Source: Ceraceosorus guamensis
Taxonomy: Eukaryota > Basidiomycota > Exobasidiomycetes > Ceraceosorales > Ceraceosoraceae
Assembly (NCBI RefSeq): GCF_003144195.1
Contig: NW_020290003.1
Location: forward strand, 62,001 to 126,000
Direction of reading: 5' to 3'
Length of the DNA: 64,000 nt
Each line of letters starts with the position of its first letter. The stretch's first letter is position 1. Of the stretch, positions 1 through 10,453 are shown one piece after another. Position numbers and translations under genes: made by a program. The notes beneath the pieces are model-generated. The model did no database searches, was not told where the DNA came from, and saw only the letters and a program-made list of their open reading frames with translations.

Positions 1-1674
1 AAGAGCAGCAATTTCTGTTTGACGGGCGACTCGTTTGTAGAAGTGTCGATGCCAAGATGCGTGGTGAAGGGGACTGTGAGTGCTGACAAGGTTCGAATGA
101 GCGCTCTACCCAATGACGAATGCAGCAGCAGCAGCAGATAGGATGAACGCAGCGAGAAGGAGAGCTCGCGGATGGATCAGGCCTCGCAGGGGTGATGACG
201 TGCATGCACAGTCGCGAGTATTCACATTCACGAATTCAACGTGCAGCGTGCACGAGTCTGAGTGGACCCCGGCGGGCTGCGCGCGGCGAGAGGAGCAACA
301 GCAGCAGTCGCAGTCTCGTCACCATTAGCGCTACTCAAGCCTCCTATCCCTCCTCGCCTTCCCAAGATGGCAACCTCCTCACAACCTCAAGATAAGGCTC
401 TCACACGCAGGATTGGAGTCTGACATAGCTTATCCTCATCCTCGCTCATACATGTTTTGCACCCTGATGACAGCTAGGTATCCTCGACGCAATCACGAAG
501 CTGAATGAGAAAGTCACGAGCAGAGGCGTGGCTCGGCGCCGCTGACGCGCATTGTGAACTTCGATCATGCTGACGCTGGTCTTGGCACGCTCTAATTTGA
601 ATCAAAATGCGCGAGTCGTTAGTGTGAGTGTGAGTCGAGTGGAAATCACGAATGTTGGCGCGCGCAATTGAGGTAAAGAGAATCTTGAATTATCAGCACT
701 CAAATCAGCACACCCATCTAGACTCACAGACTCTGACTGACGACGAGTCTGAGCGAGGCAGGGGCAGCGCAGCAGCTGACGAGACGCAATGCGATCGAAG
801 GAGAGCATGAAACACCCGCTCGCCCGAGCTCGGCGTGTGGGACTTTGTGACCGCTGCTGATTGCAATCACAATCGTGAATACTGTAATGTACGTGCGCGC
901 GTGGCTGTGCTAGCCTAGGAAGCTTGCCCTTCACGATTGTTAATTGACAGCATGATACTTGATTAATTTTGAATCAGAGCAACTTCAACTTCACCCCTGG
1001 TATTGCTTACTGCGGAACGCTGACTGATCTGACTTTGACTGTCACCCAGCATCATTCAAGATTCTTGATACAAAATTGACTGTTGACTATAGCGACTCTC
1101 AACTTGCGCTCACGAACGACATCACTGACCCTACTATCTGGGATGTACCGTATCCCACTCTCGACTTTCGACTCGTGACTCAGACTGCCACTAGGCATTC
1201 AATGATGCTACCTTGTAGCGCTTTCTCCTTTCTTTTCAAGGTCTGTCGATGCTATCAGGAGTCTGCAATACGGCGACGGAGATGCGAGCGCATACCTTTC
1301 GGCATTCCGCGCAACGCGGGGGTGGCCAGCGCAGCGTGTTCAAACGGGAGGAGGCACGTACGTGACTCGGTAGTCAGAGTGAGCCTTGATTCACTCGTTC
1401 GTGACTGCATGCTTGATCAAGTTTGCATCCTCACGCTGTCATAGCACTCCATCGTGATTGGCTCGTGATCGTATCGCCTCATACGTCGATGCGATGCACC
1501 TCTTATCAGCCGATAGTCCTTCGAACGTGAGTCATGAGTGGCGTGTGCGATCACGAGGAAGGGAGAGCAAGTCGTCGCTGGGCGCGAGCAGTGCACACCG
1601 TCTTGGCGTTGTTTACGTGCACTCATTTCATGATTGCAGAATCGTGTTCGGGACTCCTCGAGGTGGACGTGTAT
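1..1674. other. Gene-free stretch before the first GPI-protein gene
   Basis: I find no reading frame here with a recognisable domain, signal peptide or splice pattern. The DNA holds a short CAG run near 123-137 and many copies of words like AATCACGAAT, AATCGTGAAT and ATTCAAGATTCTTGAT, which recur in gene-free DNA across the window. It probably contains the downstream flank of the GPI-protein gene and intergenic sequence. Confidence 0.5.
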
Positions 1675-2251
1675 TCAGAGCGCGACGAGAGATCCGAAGA
1701 GAAGAGCGACGGCCATGGGAGCCGATAAGCCGGAGCTGAGTGGCAAGCCCTTGTGAGCAGCGTCAGGGGTGCGGGAGGCAGAGGCGGATGGAACACTAGC
1801 TATGCTGCTAGAAGTCGGAGTCAGCGAGGTGATGGAGCTCGGGATGGAGGAAGTTGTGCTGGAAGCACTGGAGGTAGAATTGGGATTGGTTGAGATCGCA
1901 GTCGAAGTGGAAGTTGACGCTGGCGAACTGCTTGTGGCGACACTGTCTGAGAAGATGGCCGGTCTCGTTGGGCTGGTGTAGGTGTAAGTACTGCCATCTG
2001 TCGGTCCTATGGAAGGCCCAATGGTGATCATTGTGCCTCCGGCTGTCGAGCCCAGAGGGCCCACCCTAACGTGGTAAGGGATACGAAGTCACTATGCTCA
2101 GCGACGGAGTGCTCTTGGCAGTCGTGTCGAGGCATGCAGCGAGCGCATCGGTGTCTACTCACACAACGACATCGCTCTCCCTCCCACCCTGCGCAGCCAC
2201 CGAAGCGAAGAGCACGACGAGAGATATCGAAAAGGCGAGTTGAGCGCGCAT
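1675..2251 (-). CDS. Small GPI-anchored Ser/Thr-rich cell-surface protein (copy A)
   Basis: I do not recognise a named family. The gene has two exons, complement(1675..2065) and complement(2163..2251), joined across a 97-bp intron with GTGAGT donor and TTAG acceptor that keeps the frame. Exon 1 starts MRAQLAFSISLVVLF and encodes a typical signal peptide ending near Ala-Ala-Gln. The mature part has a short Gly/Pro-rich head followed by a long Ser/Thr/Pro-rich stretch suited to O-mannosylation. The last roughly 18 residues are hydrophobic and follow small residues, as expected for a GPI attachment signal. A related gene with the same intron position and the same 'Arg-(Ser/Thr)-Pro-Asp-Ala-Ala' motif before the tail lies 690 bp upstream on the same strand (2941-3548), so the two look like a tandem duplication. 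A role in the cell wall or at the plasma membrane is inferred only from this architecture. Confidence 0.75.
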
Positions 2252-2940
2252 TGTGGGTCTAGTGCTCCTTCGTGGTGAAGTGTGCTTGCTGTGAAAGACA
2301 GAAGCAAGGTCGTTGTAGTCGTGCCTCAGCTTCTGGGGAACAAGCTGACAGCACTCCCTATCTCGTCAAGGCGAGAGCAACAGCAAGATCTGCACCGACT
2401 TCCGTCCTGTCGTGTGATGCTTACAGACCCACGCCGTGGCTGTACAGTGAGTAACGTACTTTTTGAGCGCTACAGAAATTGGTACCGACGGCATTGCATG
2501 CAAGGTCACGGCCCGCAGTTCGGAGTCCGCTCGGCATGAGGGGATAAGGTTCTCTGATGCGGGGACACGGCAGCAGCTCAGTCTCGTTGCTGATGCGCGA
2601 ATAAAAAACCTGATGGTGAACCTTTCCAAAAAGTGTTCATAGAAGCTTTGAAACCAATCCTCACGAGTGGGGAAGGCACAGGGTTCGCTCGATCAACGCC
2701 GCCGAGGTTAGTCCGGACCAGAAAGACGCGTACCTCTAGCTCCAGCACGCTGTGCTGTGGTGTCACGGCCTCAACAGTACATTTGAAAGCTGTCAACTCA
2801 GTCAAAAGTATCAAGCAGAAGAATCTGTGATTGATATTTGCGATGCGCCATCTTTCTGATTGCGTTCCGGTATGTTCGATACAGCCAGCATGCTCTGGCA
2901 GCGACGACCTTGCATTGGAAAGTTTGCTCCACCAGGAAGC
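2252..2940. other. Spacer between the two GPI-protein genes
   Basis: This 690-bp spacer should hold the promoter of the downstream minus-strand gene (ATG at 2251) and the 3' end of the upstream one. I see no convincing coding frame in it. Confidence 0.5.
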
Positions 2941-3548
2941 TCAGAGGACAAAGGCACCTCCGAGAACAACTCCAACCATGGCGAGACCGAGCTGGGCGGT
3001 AGCGCCACTCAGTTGAATGTTTCCGACCGCAGCATCGGGGCTTCTGGGGGAAGAGGAAGTAGAAGAAGCAGTGGAAGTGGAACTTGTACTGGAGGTAGGT
3101 GTGGAGCTGGTGCTAGAGCTGGAAGTCGTGGTTGTGGATACCGACGAACTCTCGTCAGAGCTTGTCGTAGTGCTATCTGGTCCACCCCCTGCAGTGGGCG
3201 TCAGCGTGGGCACCTCAGATCCTGCGCCCCCGCTGGCACTGGGAGTAGGCTGCGCCGTGATGACAGTGCCTGCATTGGTGCCATCAGGAGCCACGCTAGG
3301 AAGCGCGAAAGGGTGAATGGGACGTGAATGAAAAGGACAAGACGTCAGCGACCAGGTAATGAACGAAGTGGGTGGAGCAGCCAGCGTGCTCAATCCTAGC
3401 CATTCATGCTAGCTCGCCTGTCTGTACGCCTTCTATCTGAGCCGACTCACATGACAACCGTTCCAGCGTCAGGACCGGTGTTGCCTTGAGCCAAGACTAC
3501 GGCGGGCACAAGGGCCAAGGCAGCAGCGATAGCGAGGTTGAAGCGCAT
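2941..3548 (-). CDS. Small GPI-anchored Ser/Thr-rich cell-surface protein (copy B)
   Basis: Two exons, complement(2941..3295) and complement(3451..3548), are separated by a 155-bp intron with GTGAGT donor and CCTAG acceptor. Exon 1 encodes MRFNLAIAAALALVPAVVLA, a clear signal peptide with a likely cut before Gln-Gly. The joined protein then has a Gly/Pro/Thr head, an extremely Ser/Thr-rich block and a hydrophobic C-terminus typical of a GPI signal. Its layout, intron position, the 'GTV' segment before the intron and the 'RSPDAA' segment before the tail match copy A at 1675-2251, which supports a tandem duplication. The central Ser/Thr tract is longer and lower in complexity than in copy A. 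The function is unknown; a structural or signalling wall protein is a reasonable guess. Confidence 0.75.
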
Positions 3549-5073
3549 CTTGTCTGTCTGAAAGAGACCGAAGGGGAAAAATGGGCTCGATGTATGGTTG
3601 GATGTTCGATGTCGACGACGGGAAGAGGGAAGTGGGTGAATAGGACAGTCCTTTAAGGGCAAATCCGAATCGCTTCTTATATCAGGAGCATTCACATTGT
3701 GATTCTGCCGTTGCTGCTTCCAAGGGCCACGCTGCAATCATGACTGCACATGATTGCACATGCAACCAGCTCTCGCTGGTCGTGCTTGGCATCATTATGG
3801 CCCAAGACCGCAGAGAATCACACAAGCAGCCATCTGAAGGGGAGACAGCAGGACTGAAAGCGCGGGAACATCCCTCACTCACTGGTCAAGTCGCGAGTTG
3901 AGGCGATCCCTTGCTTGCTATTCGTGATTCATGGCGTCGTGCCCGCCGCATCATCTGATGCATGACAGCTGAAGCACGCGGACGTATAGCCTAGTGCGAT
4001 TCACGATTCGAAATCCTCCGCGCGCGGCGACTTAATTGCTCCAGTCACGATCGAGTTTGCGCTGGGTCAAGAGTGTAGAAGACTGCAGCTATACCGTACC
4101 TGCTGCTATCTCAGCAATCATGAGTCACACTTTTGCAGGAACAAAGACGCCGCGCCCCCACCAAGTCCAGAAGTGCATCCATGCAGCAGCAGCAGTGTGA
4201 GTCTTGAGTGACAGACCGTCATGCACGCACCGCCTCACGCGAATTCGATGCGATGTGTGGGGTATGAAACACACAGCACCGGTACGCACCCATGCAGCGC
4301 CATTGGCACAGATCGAGCAAAGCGGAGAAGATGTGCCTACAGGAAACGTGCATCTTGCCTGTGTCGATCGAGATGCAGCTCAGAAGCGCCAACGTGCATG
4401 ACAAAGTTTGCGTTTGCAGTGCTGGGCGGGCCAGTACGGGCGGAGCTGCAGCCGCACATTTACCTACATGTATACACGCAAACGCATCAGAGTCAAAGCC
4501 GGCCATGCACGAGCAGCGCAAGGGAGGCAGCTAGGCGAGCTTTGGTCTCGTGCAGTCACCACATGCTGTCGTCACATTTGCGATTCTTGATTCACGATTG
4601 ATTGGGTCCAATCAGCACGGATGCAAGCGTTGGTGCATGACGTTGACTGTCTCACCTCTCAGTCATCGAGTCGAGTCGCGAAGTATGGACACATGCTGAC
4701 GAAGGAGACATCGTATTTGCCTCGTGAGCCGTGATCATCGTGCATCGATCAAGGTTCGTGATTCTCGAACCACATATATGGATGGAGGGCGAAGCTTCAC
4801 ACTCCCTCCTCTTAGCTCCGCGATTGGTGATTTCTAGCCGACCTTTTTGACTTTCAAAACCTTGCCAGGCCTCGCACAATAGGCGGCAATCCATGGCGGT
4901 CGAGAAGCCGAGGATCTGACCTAGACGAACGATACCTCTGCGCCAACAGTCTGACATTGCAAGTAGCATCATCAGTCACAGCGCATCGAACGCGAATGCA
5001 TCGAGGTTGCAGATGATGCTTGCCATCGCTATGATGCCCTTCCGTATCGTTGCGTAGGATTGCCAGCCAAGTG
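3549..5073. other. Intergenic stretch with no supported gene
   Basis: The first few hundred bases upstream of 3548 are probably the promoter of GPI protein copy B. The remainder shows no frame with a recognisable domain. Words such as GCGATTCACGATTCG and GATTCTTGATTCACGATTG occur at about 4000-4015 and 4579-4600, as in other gene-free parts of the window. Confidence 0.5.
3676..3681 (-). promoter_or_regulatory. TATA-like box upstream of GPI protein copy B
   Basis: Read on the minus strand the sequence is TATAAG, about 128 nt upstream of the start codon at 3548. The position suits a basidiomycete core promoter, but this is a short motif and the match may be by chance. Confidence 0.3.
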
Positions 5074-6016
5074 TTAGCGATGCAACGCTGCGGCCATGTC
5101 GAACATCTTCATAAATTCGTCGTACGATCCCGATCCATTCAGGTGGTCGCTTCCATCCTGCCGCGTGAAAGAGATTCCATGTAAAGTTCCAGACACTGTC
5201 AGCGCACCTTCGACCTTCGAGGTGGTTGCGCGCGCTCATCGTCCGGTCGCTACTCACCTGAATAACGAAGAAGGGTACGCTCTGTACGCCATTCATTTGC
5301 GCTACCATCAGTGCCTGTGCCAGCTCCGAGTCGCCGGCATCGCTCTCCAACCAATTCTTGGCTTCTTGCACGCTCGCAAACAGGCCCAATTCGTGGGCCA
5401 AGCGGGATGTGTAGTCTCGATTGGAGAGGTCCATCTGCGCATCGTCGGTAGTATGAAAAGCCTTGTACAGACGCTCCATGCTCACCTCTTGCCTACTCGC
5501 AGGATACTTGTCGTCGTCGGACTGCGCAGCGTCGAGCAATAGTTCGGACGCACCGCTGCTCGCTCCCTCTTGAGCCACCTCACCGGCCAGCCAAACAAGT
5601 CTGTGCGCATCCCACGTCGCTCCCACCTTGGCATTCTCGCTCCTCCAAGTCCACTTCCAGTCCACTCCAGCCTCTTTAGCGTTCTTGTCGATTTTTTGTT
5701 CGAAAGCCTTTAGCGCCTCTTCCCCGCCCGTGAATTTCTTTTCAAAGTATTCCTTTTTGCTGGGAGGCTTACCAGCTGTCCAATTGGTACTGGCGATATC
5801 GTCGTAGTGCGAAGAAGGGGGCTCGAAAGAGGTGGCGGGCAGACGAGGATCTAGGATGTAGGGCCGAATAACAAGTCGGGGAGTCATGTATGCCCCCACT
5901 TTCCTTTCGAATTCGGAAGAGCGAAGGACTGATCGAAGTCGTGCGTGCCCTACGACACACCACGGACACGCTGGGTCCGTATACACTTCGATGAGAAGTT
6001 CAGGCTTGGATGACAT
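5074..6016 (-). CDS. DsbA/FrnE-family thioredoxin-fold oxidoreductase
   Basis: Two exons, complement(5074..5157) and complement(5258..6016), give a 280-residue protein. The N-terminal segment 'VYTDPACPWCVVG' (Cys17-Pro-Trp-Cys20) matches the redox motif of DsbA-like proteins related to bacterial FrnE and 2-hydroxychromene-2-carboxylate isomerase. The central helical insertion and the 'VPFFVIQ' strand just before the intron carry the cis-proline loop typical of the fold. Splicing at CAG|GTGAGT to GCAG|GATGGA restores the expected C-terminal tail 'GSGSYDEFMKMF'; reading through the intron gives unrelated sequence. The start at 6016 is the first Met placed just ahead of the thioredoxin core. No signal peptide is visible, so a cytosolic redox role is likely. 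The substrate is not known. Confidence 0.85.
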
Positions 6017-7219
6017 GGCGGGAGCGAAGGATGAAGGGCAGGTTAAATGATGAAGCCTGCGCGCTTGTGAGGCGAAGCAAGTGTTGAGCAAGAGGTCTGG
6101 TTGGTGGGTTGGAGGCGGAGAGCAGCGGTGCGCTGCGCTGCGCTGCGCGAAGCCCTTAAAACGTCCCCATGGACGATACCACCCCACACCGCACCCCACC
6201 GAACCTTCGATGTGCTCCTCCCTCCACCTTCTTTAGAGATTCAAATTCACGATTGATGAGCTTGACTTATGCCCGTGCGTCGGACAAACCGATCAACTAT
6301 CACGTGGTCTGCACATTTCTCGCGCTCGCTGCTTCGAAGCGAGGCTTTTTTTTTGGTTGTGCGGGGCATCGTGCGCGGACCTGCTGCATGCGTGCGTGCG
6401 GTGTGCACGCGGAGAAGCTGGAGAGAGGATCGAGCGAGGGGCGAGCGGGATGCGCGCGACTTTTCTCACACACGTTCGCTTGATCCTTTTGCGCACGTCC
6501 TTCATGCTCGCATCTCCTACACAATCGAGAGTTGGACACTCTGACCACGACTCGACTGTGACTCGTTGGTGTGTACGCGGATGGGGCATGCATTTCGCAC
6601 TGTGACTGATGCCTTGGCACGGCGAACGGCGTATTTGAGATTTCGCTTTGTCGCCTGGCGATGCGAATGATGAACGTAGTAGTGAGTAGTAGTAAGTAGT
6701 ACTCCCACTCGCAGCTGCGAGAGTGGCGCGGCCACGCTACCATGGTCTCTCTCGTGTGCGGCAGTGGAGATGCTAGATGCACGAATGCTTCACACTCGGG
6801 CACGCATTCCTACCTCTTTAGCAGTCTACCTGCCCCTCACCCTCGCCATCGAGTCTGTAGGCGTCGATACAACAGCCAAGCTCGCCCTCTACGTTGAAGC
6901 GTTCGCTCTCACTCGAGGCCTCTGCCAAAGCCCCGAACTCTTTCCGAGCTTCCGACGAGCGATCGTCAAGCAGCAAATTTCGATCGCCTCGCGCTCATTT
7001 CAGCCAGATTGATCGTCTGTGCGACGGAGAGCTGATAGGTGTTGCAAGGGCGAGAGAGGCCTTTGCTTCGTAGCTTTGACGCCTCACAAAGAATCGTCAA
7101 TCAAGGGCGCTGCGAGGGGCAGAGAGACGCAGAATTGGCTTGGAAGGCCATTCTCGCTCTCCATTCACGCTCTCCATTCACGCTCGCCATCTAGCCAAGT
7201 CCTCGACAGCGCGACCGTC
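6017..7219. other. Divergent intergenic region
   Basis: This region lies between the minus-strand DsbA-like gene and the plus-strand membrane-protein gene and probably holds both promoters. A short GCGCT tandem run sits near 6130-6150 and an 8-T run near 6346. Overlapping open frames exist on both strands around 6270-6800 but show no domain or conserved feature. Confidence 0.45.
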
Positions 7220-8482
7220 ATGGATACCTCGAACTCTTCGCGGTCCACCACCTCGCGCCCACGCACGCTCAGCTCCTCGAAGCCGCGAATGAAGCACACT
7301 GCATCTTTCACTTTCACTGGTGCAAATGCACTGGACCGATCAGGCGCAACGGACTGGTCCAGACCACCTTCACCCTTGTTACTGAACACTCCGACGCCGA
7401 GCATGGTGCGGAGAAGCAGTCATCAGCCTCGAGAGTCGCGTTCGCAGCGCCCAACCACTTCGACGCCGAGTTCCAGCGTTCCTTCCAGTCCTGCTCTCCT
7501 CGCCACGCAGACACGCAAGCAGGCAGCAGCAGCGCCAGCGCCAGCGCCAGGAATGAGCTCCATAACGAGCACAACAACGACAGGTGCTGGCAGTCGCTCA
7601 TCGAAAAAGTCGCTGCTGCATTTCCACAAGACTTGGCCCAGCTTGACCATCCACATCTCATCTTCCACAGCATGGACCATCTCCTACGCTTCCCTTTTGC
7701 ACTACACAAGCGTCCTGCTCTCCATCTACAGCCTGTCTCAGCATCCCACATACCTCACCGCTCTAGGTGTGCTTCTCAGCACCGGCACGCTCGAAGTCAG
7801 AGCCAGAGCGGAAAAGTTGGGATTGAGAAAGATCTGCTTGGGTCTTTGCGCAGTGTTGACTGCTGCTCTGTTCATCTTGGCTTGGCAGCCATCTTCACCC
7901 GCTCGTAAAGATCCGGATCTTGAGCTGGACGTCAGGAAGCTTGTGAAAATTGTATCGAGTGCGAGTGCGAGTGCGGATGCAGACGCGCATGCTCGAGGGA
8001 TGGATGTCTGTCTACGACATCCCTCCGGTCTACTTCTGCGCTTATCAAGCGCCCCGCGCGTGCTTCCCTACACATCTGCAGCGCGCTCGTGCTCCTCGAC
8101 GTCACATCACGCGGGCTGGTCGGCAGGAATACTCATGATGCAATCCGCTCAGGAGCTCGTTGGCGTACACACCCACCGCACGTTCGAAGGAGAGGACGTG
8201 GATGCGACCAAAGACCAAGAGCGGCAGTCTGAGTCGTCAGAAGATGCAGAGGGCGGTCCGAGGTCGAGGTCGAAGAGGTTGTCGGTACGCATGTGCGACC
8301 TTGCTCGCGATGCTGCATCGACAGAAGAGGATGCCATGGATTCGTCTGGCATGCCGCCGCCACTCGTATTGCAGATCGAATACAGCCCGGAGAAAGGTTC
8401 TAGCGGAGCTTTTCCGCAGCCTTTGCTTCAGCTGCATTGCGATACTTTGTTGCGGTTGCGAGAAAGGGGTCTTCTGGACTAA
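7220..8482 (+). CDS. Unrecognised membrane protein with Ser-rich N-terminus
   Basis: I do not recognise this family. The ATG at 7220 (MDTSNSSRS) is chosen because the Ser/Thr/Arg-rich segment begins there; the frame is open further upstream. The single-exon product is 420 residues. Residues 1 to about 135 are low-complexity and probably disordered. Two or three hydrophobic segments follow: one around 'WTISYASLLHYTSVLLSIYS', one around 'YLTALGVLLST' and one around 'ICLGLCAVLTAALFILAW'. A hydrophilic domain comes after, with an acidic Ser/Glu stretch and a Leu-rich C-terminus ending RERGLLD. The layout suggests an ER or organelle membrane protein with both ends on one side. An unseen intron cannot be excluded. 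A TG microsatellite begins about 100 bp after the stop. Confidence 0.6.
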   Translation: MDTSNSSRSTTSRPRTLSSSKPRMKHTASFTFTGANALDRSGATDWSRPPSPLLLNTPTPSMVRRSSHQPRESRSQRPTTSTPSSSVPSSPALLATQTRKQAAAAPAPAPGMSSITSTTTTGAGSRSSKKSLLHFHKTWPSLTIHISSSTAWTISYASLLHYTSVLLSIYSLSQHPTYLTALGVLLSTGTLEVRARAEKLGLRKICLGLCAVLTAALFILAWQPSSPARKDPDLELDVRKLVKIVSSASASADADAHARGMDVCLRHPSGLLLRLSSAPRVLPYTSAARSCSSTSHHAGWSAGILMMQSAQELVGVHTHRTFEGEDVDATKDQERQSESSEDAEGGPRSRSKRLSVRMCDLARDAASTEEDAMDSSGMPPPLVLQIEYSPEKGSSGAFPQPLLQLHCDTLLRLRERGLLD

Positions 8483-8583
8483 TGGGTCATGTCGATACGA
8501 TCACAGAAAGTGTGTGATGCACAGAGAGGGAAGATTTCTGAGCATTGTCGAGGTCAGAGTGCAGATGGCAGGAGTCGCTGCCG

Positions 8584-8655
<72 letters not shown>

Positions 8656-9041
8656 TCTAGATGTTTTGATGCCCGGCTCTAATCAAGAATCATGAATTAC
8701 GCTGGGCTGGAAACACGGGAACTCATCACGTGATTCGCTGACGCCGCGTAGGTTCTTGGGCTGCAAGGTTTTCCAAGAATCGTGAATCGAGCCCGATGGA
8801 TTTGAAGGATGCAGATCGATGGATGATTTGCATGTGACTGACCACCATCCTCACCTGTACTTCGCTCCAAATCCTGTCCACAGCCGGACTCTGAAACGAG
8901 GGACCGACCCTTCCCCCTCCCGACAATTTTTGCAAGTTCGCGTCCTTGCAGCTGCGCAATCGTACGGCTCTCCAACCGGCTCATTGCCATCTTCAAGGCC
9001 AGTGCCAGGTCGAACGAAGCTTGCCACCCCCCCAAAGCAAG
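8483..9041. other. Spacer containing the TG microsatellite
   Basis: Besides the microsatellite at 8585-8654 the spacer carries several copies of the AATCAAGAATCATGAAT / AAGAATCGTGAATC type words near 8680-8800. The last 200 bp are probably the promoter of the PAM18-like gene. No other gene is supported. Confidence 0.5.
8585..8654. repeat. (TG)35 microsatellite
   Basis: A perfect run of about 35 TG units begins about 100 bp downstream of the stop codon at 8482, so it may lie in the 3' untranslated region of that gene. Open frames running through it encode only Cys-Val or Val-Cys repeats and are artefacts. Confidence 0.95.
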
Positions 9042-10032
9042 ATGATGCGCGCAATCTCCTCCCCCTCATCCGCCCTCATGGGACGATCAGCAACTGGTCG
9101 TCTAGCCTCATCAAGGCAATCTCTCTGCCCCACGCCCACGCACCCATCTGCACGTCACTTCTCACGCACACGTGCGCACTCCCTACAGCCCACACCTCAG
9201 CTCGCCTTTACACCTTCCCCCACTCAACACATTACCACGCCCATCCTGCTGGGCTCGGCATTGATAGGAGGAGGATTGTTGGCGGGCATGCTGATGAGAG
9301 GTAGCGGTGCCAGTGGAGCTGCGGGTGCGGGCAAATGGCACAAAGGGGGATTTCAGAACAAGATGGATAAGAAGGAGGCGGCGCTCGTCTTGGGCTTGAG
9401 GTGAGTGGATGAGGAAGAGCAGGGGGAGAGTGCATCAGAATGCGCAGGTCGCACTTCTTGCGCGCGATGGTTGATGGCAAAAGGAGCGGCATTCGTTGCT
9501 CTGTGCGAGGCAAGGTACAAGCCTTAAGGGAAGAAGTGGGATTGCATATTCATGCTTTCAAATCAAAGATCACCTGAAGCGTGGATCGTCGAACGAGTGG
9601 CAACGGAGGAGCACCGATTCGAAGGGTGCCGTAGCCGTATCGAAATTCTCGGGCCTTGCGCGACTTGTCAGGCTCCCCTTGCTGTAGATCATAAGCTCAC
9701 GCCCCACGCGTTGCTCTTCTGTCTCTACCCACGCACCCTTCTGTAGAGAGACAGCGCTGACTAGGGCGAGGGTGAAAGAGGCGCACAGGCGAATGATGAT
9801 CGCAAATCATCCGGATCGTGGAGGAAGTCCTTTTATCGCGAGCAAAGTAAACGAGGCAAAGGTGCGCATTCTCCCAACGCAAAAGAATTGTCAAGTCATA
9901 CTGCCATGCGCGAGTAGATTTGGAAGCTGATGTCTCCTCGCCCCCCACACACCTACACACACACACACTCTCTCTCTGGTGATGTGTGGCTCTTGCGCAC
10001 AGGACTTGCTGGATAAGACCGTCTCGAGGTAG
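9042..10032 (+). CDS. PAM18: PAM18/TIM14, J-domain subunit of the mitochondrial import motor
   Basis: Three exons, 9042..9400, 9747..9861 and 10003..10032, encode 167 residues. The protein stimulates mitochondrial Hsp70 at the TIM23 channel during protein import. Residues 1-47 are rich in Ser, Arg and Ala and lack acidic residues, as in a mitochondrial presequence. Residues about 65-85 form a Gly-rich membrane segment, followed by the family motif '[23 protein letters not shown]' region and a J domain with His141-Pro-Asp143 inside '[14 protein letters not shown]'. The first intron is 346 bp, much longer than its neighbours, and splits the J domain just after 'LGLR'. Both junctions restore the conserved sequence (AG + AGAGACA; AAG + GACTTG). 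The short last exon gives the typical ending '[13 protein letters not shown]'. The second Met at 9045 is an equally possible start. Confidence 0.92.
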
Positions 10033-10453
10033 TGCGGCTGCTCTCTTGTCATTCCACCGCCGCACGACATCGCACCACCTGCATTTCCCCCATCAAGCTT
10101 CACCTTCACCCCTCTTTGCTTCTCATCCGATGCATGATGGCATGTTTGCGATCCGCACCTGCACCGAATGACTTAGAAGCGCTGCATTTGCCCCATGCTC
10201 TTCATCTGGCCATGGCGATCACAAGGAGCAGTGCTTGATCTGGTGTCTCCGCAGCCGCGAGTAAATATGGTATTGACCGCCGCAGAAGGCAAGCACTGCT
10301 ACGATTGATGGCGTACACGATGGGCAGGACAGTGGGCGCAGCATCGAAGGAAAGCGCAACGCGATGAAAACGGATTTTCACTCGAGAAGCGGGCTTGGGC
10401 GTAGAGGGCGGATCAGAGGATGCCCGCCCCTCCCCCCGGGCCAACTCCTCGCG
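10033..10453. other. Convergent 3' spacer
   Basis: About 420 bp separate the stop codons of the plus-strand PAM18 gene and the minus-strand permease gene. No coding signal is seen; it should hold both transcript ends. Confidence 0.55.

Noticed and set aside
8489-8695. Frames encoding long Cys-Val repeats
   Set aside because: They are translations of the TG microsatellite.
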